A DNA stretch of 64,000 bases, from positions 310,001 to 374,000 of the forward strand of contig NZ_JAWDIX010000001.1 in the NCBI RefSeq assembly GCF_032380675.1, given 5' to 3'. Of the stretch, positions 7,322-14,266 are shown piece by piece. Position 1 is the stretch's first letter. Each line of letters starts with the position of its first letter. A program made the translations under genes and the position numbers. The notes under the pieces are model-generated. The model did not search any database and was not told the origin of the DNA. It saw only the letters and a program-made list of their open reading frames with translations. This DNA is from Anaerolentibacter hominis (GTDB lineage: Bacteria > Bacillota > Clostridia > Lachnospirales > Lachnospiraceae).

Positions 7322-10036
7322 ATGGAGGAAGAACACAGGCCGAATCCGGATGATGTCCTGAGAAGGACTCTGGCGGAAGAAAACAGTCAGATCAGAGGAA
7401 AACTGAAGATATTTTTCGGATATGCGGCCGGGGTCGGCAAGACTTATGCTATGCTGGAAGCAGCGCATGCGGCAAGAAAAGCAGGCACAGATGTTGTGGC
7501 CGGATACATTGAGCCCCATACCCGGCTGGAGACGCTGGCTCTGCTTAAGGGGCTGGAACAGCTTCCGGTCCATCAGATCCCCTATAAGAATATAACGCTC
7601 CGGGAGTTTGATCTGGATGGAGCGATCCGCAGACGGCCCAAACTGATTCTGGTGGATGAGCTGGCACATACCAACGCGGAAGGCTGCCGGCACATCAAAC
7701 GCTATCAGGATATTGAAGAACTGTTAAAGGCCGGTATTGATGTCTATACGACCGTGAATGTGCAGCATCTGGAAAGTCTGAATGACATCGTCACTTCCAT
7801 CACCGGTGTTGCGGTGAGAGAACGGATTCCTGACCGGGTGTTTGACGACGCAGATCAGGTGGAACTGGTGGATATTGAACCGGCGGATCTGATCGCGCGC
7901 CTGAACCAGGGTAAGGTTTATCAGGCGAAACAGGCCGAGAAAGCGCTTCACCATTTCTTTAACGAGGATAATCTGATTGCATTGAGGGAGATTGCCCTGC
8001 GCCGGACGGCAGACCGGGTCAACCAGATTTCGGAGAGAAATAAGCAGACCTCCGGACGGGGGGATTATTATACGGGTGAACACATTCTGATCTGTCTGTC
8101 CTCTTCCCCGACAAATGCGAAAGTAATCCGGACCGGAGCCAGAATGGCGTATGCGTTCCGGGGTATGTTTACCGCCCTGTATGTAGAGGCGGCAGAGCTT
8201 AAGGATATGGAGGAAGAGCAGCGGAAGCAGCTTCAGGGCAATATGCGGCTGGCCGAACAGATGGGAGCCAAGATAGTGACCGTCTACGGCGATGACATCG
8301 CATCCCAGATCGCCGAATATGCCAAGATTGCCGGGGTTTCAAAGGTAGTACTGGGGCGGACCAATACCAGAAGGAGATTCTCCTTTTCCAGACTTAATTT
8401 TTCCGAACGTCTCTCTCTGCTGGCCCCCAATCTGGATATTTATATTATTCCGGATTATTCGGAGGGCTCCAAAAAACTGCGGAAGGCAACCAGAACAGTT
8501 AATAATACAAAGCTGACCTTTTATGACACACTGAAAACGGCGGTTATTTTATGCCTCTGTACTCTTTTAGGATACTGGTTTAAAAATCTGGGATTCAGCG
8601 AGGCCAATATTATTACCGTGTATATTCTGGGTGTTCTGCTGACCTCTCTATTTACCCGCAATAAAATATATAGTATTGTATCCTCGGTCCTGAGCGTGCT
8701 GGTATTTAACTTTTTCTTTACGGAACCGCATTATTCACTGGCCGCCTATGATACGGGCTACCCGGTTACATTTTTGATCATGTTTATCGCGGCCTTTATT
8801 ACAGGGACACTGACTATGAGGGTCAAGGAACAGGCCAGGCAGGCAGCCAGAAAAGCATATCGGACCGATGTGCTGCTGGAAACCAGCCAGAAGCTTCAGC
8901 GGGCTGAGACGAGGGATGAGATTATCCGGGAAACGGCAAATCAGATGAAGAAACTTCTGGATAAGACCATCATTTTTTATTGCGTGAAAGACGGGAAGCT
9001 GGGAGAACCCAGGATTTATGCCAAAGAAAACACCGGTGAAACTATACTGCGGTACAAGGAAGAGGATGAACGTGCCGTTGCCCAGTGGGTATTCCAGAAC
9101 AATAAACATGCCGGCGCTACGACGAATACGCTCCCCGGTGCCCGCTGCTTATACCTGGCAGTGAGAAGCAATGATACTGTTTTTGCCGTGGCGGGAATTG
9201 CGATGGAAGGAGAAACCATTGGCGCCTTTGAGAAGGGACTTCTGATCTCCATGCTCAGTGAATGTGCCCTGGCATTGGAAAAAGTACAGTTGAATGAAAC
9301 AAAAAATGAGATTGCCATGCAGGCTCAGCAGGAACAGCTGAGGGCTGATCTGCTGCGTTCTATCTCCCATGACCTGCGAACACCGCTAACCAGTATCTCC
9401 GGCAACGCGGGTGTACTCATCGGCAACGCGGCAGCTATGGAGGAAGAAAAAAAGCAGAAGCTGTATCTGGATATCTACGACGACTCCATGTGGCTGATCA
9501 ATCTGGTAGAAAATCTGCTGTCCGTTACGCGGATTGAGAATGGGACGATGAATATTCATGCCGATGCTGAACTTCTGGATGAGGTGATTGCAGAAGCGCT
9601 GCGCCATATTAACCGGAAGAGCGTGGAACACAGCATCACGGTTGACTTAAAGGACGATCTGCTTATGGCCCGGATGGATTCCCGGCTGATCGTACAGGTG
9701 ATTATCAACATTGTGGATAATGCAATTAAATATACCCGGAAGGGTTCACATATTATTATCACGGCAGAAAAAGCCGCAGAGAAAAAAGAGGTTGTGGTGA
9801 GCGTTGCAGATGATGGCGGCGGAATCGCCGATGAGGCAAAGGGACGGCTCTTTGACATGTTTTACACTGCGGATAACACGGTCGCTGACAGCCGCAGGGG
9901 AATGGGCCTGGGCCTGGCTCTGTGCAAGTCTATTGTCAATGCCCACGGGGGCCGGATATGGGTAGAGAATAACCACCCACACGGAACTGTTTTTAAATTC
10001 ACTCTGCAGGCGGAGGAGGTTACGCTTCATGAATAA
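7322..10036 (+). CDS. kdpD: Osmosensitive K+ channel sensor histidine kinase KdpD
   Basis: Full-length 904-residue KdpD. Order: N-terminal KdpD domain with Walker-A-like GYAAGVGKT (33-41), a universal-stress-protein domain (about 250-380), four membrane helices (about 395-510), a GAF-like region, the HisKA box ISHDLRTPLT with His683 and a HATPase domain (DNAIKY, DDGGGI, GMGLGLAL). It phosphorylates KdpE under K+ limitation. The USP domain holds SSS (260-262), exactly 20 residues, then FTALY (283-287), the SXS-X20-FTAXY motif reported for c-di-AMP binding in Staphylococcus KdpD. ATG 7322 has GGGGG 8 bp upstream. The stop overlaps the kdpE start by 8 bp. Confidence 0.96.
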   Translation: MEEEHRPNPDDVLRRTLAEENSQIRGKLKIFFGYAAGVGKTYAMLEAAHAARKAGTDVVAGYIEPHTRLETLALLKGLEQLPVHQIPYKNITLREFDLDGAIRRRPKLILVDELAHTNAEGCRHIKRYQDIEELLKAGIDVYTTVNVQHLESLNDIVTSITGVAVRERIPDRVFDDADQVELVDIEPADLIARLNQGKVYQAKQAEKALHHFFNEDNLIALREIALRRTADRVNQISERNKQTSGRGDYYTGEHILICLSSSPTNAKVIRTGARMAYAFRGMFTALYVEAAELKDMEEEQRKQLQGNMRLAEQMGAKIVTVYGDDIASQIAEYAKIAGVSKVVLGRTNTRRRFSFSRLNFSERLSLLAPNLDIYIIPDYSEGSKKLRKATRTVNNTKLTFYDTLKTAVILCLCTLLGYWFKNLGFSEANIITVYILGVLLTSLFTRNKIYSIVSSVLSVLVFNFFFTEPHYSLAAYDTGYPVTFLIMFIAAFITGTLTMRVKEQARQAARKAYRTDVLLETSQKLQRAETRDEIIRETANQMKKLLDKTIIFYCVKDGKLGEPRIYAKENTGETILRYKEEDERAVAQWVFQNNKHAGATTNTLPGARCLYLAVRSNDTVFAVAGIAMEGETIGAFEKGLLISMLSECALALEKVQLNETKNEIAMQAQQEQLRADLLRSISHDLRTPLTSISGNAGVLIGNAAAMEEEKKQKLYLDIYDDSMWLINLVENLLSVTRIENGTMNIHADAELLDEVIAEALRHINRKSVEHSITVDLKDDLLMARMDSRLIVQVIINIVDNAIKYTRKGSHIIITAEKAAEKKEVVVSVADDGGGIADEAKGRLFDMFYTADNTVADSRRGMGLGLALCKSIVNAHGGRIWVENNHPHGTVFKFTLQAEEVTLHE

Positions 10037-10751
10037 ACCATTGATTCTTGTCGTGGAAGATGACGCGGCAGTAAGAAACCTGATTACAACCACACTGGAG
10101 ACCCAGGGATACCGGTATCATACCGCGGAGACCGGGAGCGAGTCCATTATGGAGGCGGTCTCTCAGCGGCCTGATATTATTCTGCTGGATCTGGGGCTCC
10201 CTGATATGGATGGTGTGGATATTATCCGCAAGGTGCGTGCCTGGTCCAATGTACCGATTATTGTGGTAAGTGCACGGAGCGAAGACCGGGATAAGATAGA
10301 AGCGCTGGATGCCGGAGCCGACGATTACCTTACGAAGCCGTTCAGCGTGGAAGAGCTGCTGGCAAGGCTTCGGGTAAGTCTTAGAAGAATCGCTTACAGC
10401 AATCTCCCGGTGGCAGAGGAGGCTGTGTTTGTCAACGGGGGGCTGAAAATTGATTACTCTTCGGGCTGTGTATATCTGGATGACAGGGAACTGCATCTGA
10501 CTCCTATTGAATATAAACTTCTGTGTCTTCTCGCCAAGAACGTGGGGAAGGTCCTGACTCATAATTATATCTTGAAGGAGATATGGGTCAATGCCATGCA
10601 GAGCGACATTCCGTCTCTCCGGGTGTTTATGGCTACGCTGAGGAAAAAGATTGAAGAGGACCCGTCACATCCGAACTATATCCAAACGCATATCGGGATT
10701 GGTTACCGGATGCTCAGGCTGGAAAACGGAAAAGAAGATAATACCGACTAA
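10029..10751 (+). CDS. kdpE: Kdp operon response regulator KdpE
   Basis: A 240-residue OmpR/PhoB-family regulator. The receiver domain shows the acidic pair ED-D at 10-12, phospho-acceptor Asp54 in ILLDLGLPDMDG and the conserved lysine in LTKPFSVEEL. The C-terminal winged helix (about 140-230) ends in the usual GIGYRM. It overlaps kdpD by 8 bp with GGAGGAGG inside kdpD as its ribosome site, so sensor and regulator are translated together. It should activate the upstream kdp promoter when phosphorylated. Confidence 0.96.
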   Translation: MNKPLILVVEDDAAVRNLITTTLETQGYRYHTAETGSESIMEAVSQRPDIILLDLGLPDMDGVDIIRKVRAWSNVPIIVVSARSEDRDKIEALDAGADDYLTKPFSVEELLARLRVSLRRIAYSNLPVAEEAVFVNGGLKIDYSSGCVYLDDRELHLTPIEYKLLCLLAKNVGKVLTHNYILKEIWVNAMQSDIPSLRVFMATLRKKIEEDPSHPNYIQTHIGIGYRMLRLENGKEDNTD

Positions 10752-10754
10752 TAA

Positions 10755-10785
10755 AGAACTCCCGGCGTTAACTGCCGGGAGTTCT
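10755..10785. terminator. Bidirectional terminator after kdpE
   Basis: Inverted repeat AGAACTCCCGGC / GCCGGGAGTTCT with a 7-nt loop, between the convergent ends of kdpE and the DtxR-like gene. The flanking A and T runs are short, so it is a moderate terminator for both strands. Confidence 0.8.
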
Positions 10786-10786
10786 T

Positions 10787-11227
10787 CTATATCTTATAAA
10801 TTAAATTTTCAGGAGTCGTCTCTGCTTCTTCTGTTTGACCGGTGCGTCTGCCCGGGACCTCTGGATGACGCATAGCGAGCGACACAAGACCGGCGATACA
10901 TTCTTCCGACAGCTCACAGACACAGGTTGCCGCGTCTTTAACTGCCTGCTCCTCCGGAAGGAGAAGCAGGTTGTGGAAGAAGGAAGAGAGAATAAGAAAA
11001 TTTGTATAAAGCTGGTTTGCAGGTCTCAGCCCTTTTTCGGTAAGAGTGATTTTACCGTAATGGGCTTTCTCTATCAGATCTTCTCCGGCCAACAATGTCA
11101 GCATTTTAGAAACACTGGGAGGCTTTACGCACAGATCATCCGCAATTTCTTTACAGGAAATCTTCTGACCGTTCAGACTCAATTTGCCTATGCTGAATAA
11201 ATATCTTTTTTTTGAAGCTGACAACAT
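10787..11227 (-). CDS. DtxR/MntR-like metal-dependent regulator
   Basis: A 146-residue protein with an N-terminal winged helix (residues 1-65: ISCKEIADDLCVKPPSVSKM, then LIEKAHYGKITLTEKG) characteristic of DtxR/MntR/IdeR regulators, followed by a short helical region with CVCELSEECI. The usual metal ligands are only partly evident, so the cofactor (Fe2+ or Mn2+) is not read here. It is the last gene of the feo operon, starting 24 bp after feoB, with AGGAG before the ATG. It probably senses metal and represses the operon; repeated TTAG-N6-CTAA dyads at the feo promoter are candidate sites. Confidence 0.8.
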   Translation of the reverse strand: MLSASKKRYLFSIGKLSLNGQKISCKEIADDLCVKPPSVSKMLTLLAGEDLIEKAHYGKITLTEKGLRPANQLYTNFLILSSFFHNLLLLPEEQAVKDAATCVCELSEECIAGLVSLAMRHPEVPGRRTGQTEEAETTPENLIYKI

Positions 11228-11251
11228 GGAGAACTCTCCTTCTATGTGATA

Positions 11252-13405
11252 TTAAGCAGCCGCTCCGGCGGCAGATGTCTGGCCGGAACCCTTGTAAGCC
11301 GGCCGGAACAGCAGAAACACCATCACAGCGAGGCAGATAAAGGCAATTACAGTAGCGGCTGAGAAAGATAATCCGCCGAAGATCAACCCTCCGATCTGGT
11401 TAATCATAAGTGCCGATACATACGCTAACAATGTCTGGTAACCAATGGCAAAGAAGGTCCATTTAGAACTGGCCATCTCTCTTTTTATTGCTCCGATTGC
11501 AGCAAAGCAGGGAGCGCAGAGAAGATTAAACACCAGGAATGACAGGGCAGCAGCGCCATATGGGAACATAGCGGTAATTTGTGCCAGAAGTCCGGGATCA
11601 CTCTCTGTGACATCGGCACCCAGGCCAAAGAGCACGCCGAATGTACCAACAACATTTTCTTTTGCCACCAGGCCGGAGACCGTTGCCACGGCAGCCTGCC
11701 AGTTGCCGAATCCAAGCGGGGCAAATATAGGAGCGATGAAGGAACCTGCAGCAGCGAGCATACTTTCTCCCTCTTCGACCATGCCGAAGTTTCCTCCTGC
11801 AAAACCAAAATTGGAGAGGAACCAGATTACACCGCAGGCAACAAAGATAACGGTACCGGCTTTTATGATAAATGCCTTTCCGCGTTCCCACATATGGATC
11901 AATACACCCTTTGGAGCAGGTACGTGGTACTGGGGCAGCTCCATAACAAAGGGGGCCGGGTCGCCGGAGAACATTTTTGTTTTTTTCAGGATGATACCGG
12001 AAAAAATGACGGCTGCAATGCCAAGGAAATACATAGCAGGAGCCATCCATTTGATATTCGGGAACATAGCTCCTCCGATTAATGCAATAACAGGTAATTT
12101 CGCACCGCACGGAATGAAGGTTGTCGTCATAATCGTCATGCGGCGGTCCTTTTCATTTTCAATCGTCTTGGTGGCCATGATTCCCGGGACCCCGCAGCCG
12201 GAAGAAATCAGCATGGGGATGAAACTCTTGCCGGAAAGACCAAATTTACGGAAGATACGGTCCATGATGAAAGCAACACGCGCCATATAACCGCAATCTT
12301 CCAGGATGGAAAGGAAGAAGAAAAGAATAAACATCTGGGGGACGAAGCCCAGTACAGCGCCCACACCACCGATAATACCATCAACGAGCAGTCCGTTTAA
12401 CCAGGGCTGTGCGCCGACATTTTCAAGGAATGTACTCACGCCGGGCTGAATCCAGGAACCAAACAAAGTGTCATTGGTCCAGTCCGTTACGATCGTTCCG
12501 AGCCAGGACACAGAGATATAATAAACGATAAACATAACTGCGGCAAAGATAGGCAGCGCCAGGAAACGGTTGGTGACGATCCGGTCAATTTTATCCGAAG
12601 TAGTCATGCCGCTGCGTTTTTTATGTACGCAGGTTTTAACAAGATTTGCAATATAAGTATAGCGCTCGTTTGTAATAATACTTTCGCTGTCATCATCCAG
12701 TTCTTTCTCCGCGGCGCAGATAATCGCTTCAATGCGTCCTTTTGCCTCTGCGTCAAGAGGCAGATCCGACTGGACTTTTTCATCCCGTTCAAACAATTTG
12801 ATCGAATACCAGCGGGAACGTTCTGACGGGACCATATGCTCCGTTAAACCGGCAATCTCTTCCAGGGCTTTTTCCACCCGGCTGCCAAACTTGTGGCGGG
12901 AGAGTGCCGCGCTTTTAGAACCGGCCAGTGCAATTGCCTTTTCGGCGGCGGCCATAGAACCGGTGCCCTTTAACGCGGATGTCTCTACCACTTCACAGCC
13001 CAAAGCAGCGGAAAGTTTCTGAGTATTGATGACATCCCCATTTTTCTTTACAAGATCTATCATGTTCAGTGCAACTACAACCGGGATGCCCAATTCCAGT
13101 ATCTGAGTTGTCAGATAAAGGTTACGTTCCAGATTTGTACCATCCACCAGATTGATGATTGCTTCCGGCTTATCATGAAGCAGATAATTCCGGCTTACCA
13201 CTTCTTCCAGTGTGTAAGGGGAAAGAGAATAAATTCCGGGCAAATCGGTGATTGTGACTTCTTTGTGCCCTTTTAGCTTTCCTTCCTTTTTTTCTACTGT
13301 AACACCGGGCCAGTTACCCACATACTGGCTGGAACCGGTTAAGTCATTAAACATTGTGGTTTTGCCGCAGTTTGGATTTCCTGCCAGGGCAATTTTTATA
13401 CTCAT
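11252..13405 (-). CDS. feoB: Ferrous iron transporter FeoB
   Basis: A 717-residue Fe2+ transporter. The N-terminal GTPase domain carries GNPNCGKT (9-16), the G2 threonine in NWPGVTVE, DLPG (G3) and NMID (G4). A helical spacer (about 170-260) is followed by the membrane domain with two gate repeats (the cysteine-bearing SSGCGVPGIMA and NLLCAPCFAAIGA). The last 15 residues are a low-complexity Gly/Ala/Ser end. It imports Fe2+ across the cytoplasmic membrane in anaerobes. Its ribosome site is AGGAG on the minus strand. It lies 90 bp downstream of feoA, separated by a large hairpin. Confidence 0.97.
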   Translation of the reverse strand: MSIKIALAGNPNCGKTTMFNDLTGSSQYVGNWPGVTVEKKEGKLKGHKEVTITDLPGIYSLSPYTLEEVVSRNYLLHDKPEAIINLVDGTNLERNLYLTTQILELGIPVVVALNMIDLVKKNGDVINTQKLSAALGCEVVETSALKGTGSMAAAEKAIALAGSKSAALSRHKFGSRVEKALEEIAGLTEHMVPSERSRWYSIKLFERDEKVQSDLPLDAEAKGRIEAIICAAEKELDDDSESIITNERYTYIANLVKTCVHKKRSGMTTSDKIDRIVTNRFLALPIFAAVMFIVYYISVSWLGTIVTDWTNDTLFGSWIQPGVSTFLENVGAQPWLNGLLVDGIIGGVGAVLGFVPQMFILFFFLSILEDCGYMARVAFIMDRIFRKFGLSGKSFIPMLISSGCGVPGIMATKTIENEKDRRMTIMTTTFIPCGAKLPVIALIGGAMFPNIKWMAPAMYFLGIAAVIFSGIILKKTKMFSGDPAPFVMELPQYHVPAPKGVLIHMWERGKAFIIKAGTVIFVACGVIWFLSNFGFAGGNFGMVEEGESMLAAAGSFIAPIFAPLGFGNWQAAVATVSGLVAKENVVGTFGVLFGLGADVTESDPGLLAQITAMFPYGAAALSFLVFNLLCAPCFAAIGAIKREMASSKWTFFAIGYQTLLAYVSALMINQIGGLIFGGLSFSAATVIAFICLAVMVFLLFRPAYKGSGQTSAAGAAA

Positions 13406-13432
13406 TTTATACTCCTCCTTATAGCACTCTAT

Positions 13433-13470
13433 TCTGCCGCACAGTTAGCAGATACTAACTGTGCGGCAGA
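13433..13470 (-). promoter_or_regulatory. Hairpin containing a TTAG-N6-CTAA dyad between feoA and feoB
   Basis: A perfect 16-bp stem (13433-13448 with 13455-13470) with a 6-nt loop. Neither side carries a T run, so it is not a standard terminator. Its centre is TTAG-cagata-CTAA, the same dyad found at the feo promoter. It could act as an RNA processing or stability element, or as an internal operator for the DtxR-like protein. Confidence 0.6.
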
Positions 13471-13495
13471 GAAAAAGGAAACATAATGTCTCCTT

Positions 13496-13717
13496 TTATT
13501 CTACCTCAATATTTTCAGCTTCCGATTTTCGTATCGACAATTCATAGCCTCTTACGGTTACTTCAATCGGGTCCCCAAGCGGAGCTACTTTTCTGACAAA
13601 TATATCAGTACCCTTTGTGATGCCCATATCCATGATACGGCGTTTTAAGGCGCCTTCGCCTGCCAGCTTGCGGACCGTTGCAGTCTGGCCGCACTTAATT
13701 TCCCGAAGTGTTTTCAT
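13496..13717 (-). CDS. feoA: FeoA family protein (second copy)
   Basis: A 73-residue SH3-like beta-barrel protein of the FeoA family: KCGQTATVRKLAGEG at the start, IMDMGITKGTDIFVRKVAP in the middle and the basic, positional EVTVRGYELSIRKSEAENI at the end. FeoA assists FeoB, probably through its cytoplasmic GTPase part. It is 17 bp downstream of the first feoA and co-directional, with a strong GGAGGGGCAGGGG ribosome site. Two feoA genes before feoB is a common clostridial layout. Confidence 0.93.
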   Translation of the reverse strand: MKTLREIKCGQTATVRKLAGEGALKRRIMDMGITKGTDIFVRKVAPLGDPIEVTVRGYELSIRKSEAENIEVE

Positions 13718-13734
13718 CTCCCCTGCCCCTCCTT

Positions 13735-14016
13735 TTATAAAACATAGATACGTGCCGCCATTGCCTTGCTCACAGCGACCCGGGTATCTTTTACACTTAC
13801 AATAACATTTCCGCCTAACTCAGCTACAACGGATACCAGGGAACCCTCAACAAATCCCAGGCTTTCTAAAAATCGTCTTGTATCGTCCCTGCCCTTTATC
13901 ACCTTCACCGTATGCATATTGCCTGCGTCTGCCATAGTAAGCGGCAGACAGCCGGATAAAGATACAGGAGAAGAAGATCCTGTCTGTGCAAATGACGTCT
14001 GGATTGTCTGTTCCAT
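13735..14016 (-). CDS. feoA: FeoA family protein (first copy)
   Basis: A 93-residue FeoA-domain protein; the domain covers roughly residues 20-93 (LSGCLPLTMADAGN, FLESLGFVEGSLVSVV, VIVSVKDTRVAVSKAMA). It has a 20-residue N-terminal extension absent from the second copy. ATG 14016 is preferred over an upstream ATG at 14049 because AAGGGAGTG lies 7 bp before it. First gene of the feo operon, transcribed from the promoter at 14107-14135. The two FeoA proteins differ enough to suggest separate tasks, for example one core subunit and one regulator of FeoB. Confidence 0.9.
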   Translation of the reverse strand: MEQTIQTSFAQTGSSSPVSLSGCLPLTMADAGNMHTVKVIKGRDDTRRFLESLGFVEGSLVSVVAELGGNVIVSVKDTRVAVSKAMAARIYVL

Positions 14017-14039
14017 TTCAATCACTCCCTTAATAAGAA

Positions 14040-14122
14040 TTAGATTCAACTAACTTCTCGGCTTTTTAATAGAGAGTAAGCGATGGCTAACTCCCTTGCT
14101 TTTTACAGTTTACTGCGACTAA
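14040..14122 (-). promoter_or_regulatory. Operator array at the feo promoter
   Basis: Three dyads with the same architecture lie at 14040-14053 (TTAG-N6-CTAA), 14074-14093 (GAGTAAG-N6-CTAACTC, one mismatch between arms) and 14109-14122 (TTTA-N6-CTAA, overlapping the -10 box and spacer). Centres are 37 and 32 bp apart. A fourth copy is in the feoA-feoB hairpin. They are candidate sites for the operon's own DtxR-like regulator. Confidence 0.55.
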
Positions 14123-14135
14123 CTAAGAATGTCAA
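14107..14135 (-). promoter_or_regulatory. feo operon promoter
   Basis: On the minus strand TTGACA (14135-14130), 17-bp spacer, TAAACT (14112-14107). A near-consensus sigma-A promoter about 90 bp upstream of the first feoA start. Confidence 0.8.
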
Positions 14136-14202
14136 GAAAAAAATGGAAGGATATTGAATAAATCCGGTCTCCCAAGCGGCAAATATTACAATCGAATATC
14201 TT

Positions 14203-14231
14203 TTGTAGAGATCATTAAAGTAGTGTATAAT
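14203..14231 (+). promoter_or_regulatory. Promoter of the GGDEF gene
   Basis: TTGTAG (14203-14208), 17-bp spacer, perfect TATAAT (14226-14231), 35 bp before the start codon. Confidence 0.75.
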
Positions 14232-14266
14232 ACAATATAATTATACATAGAAACGGAGCGGCGGTT

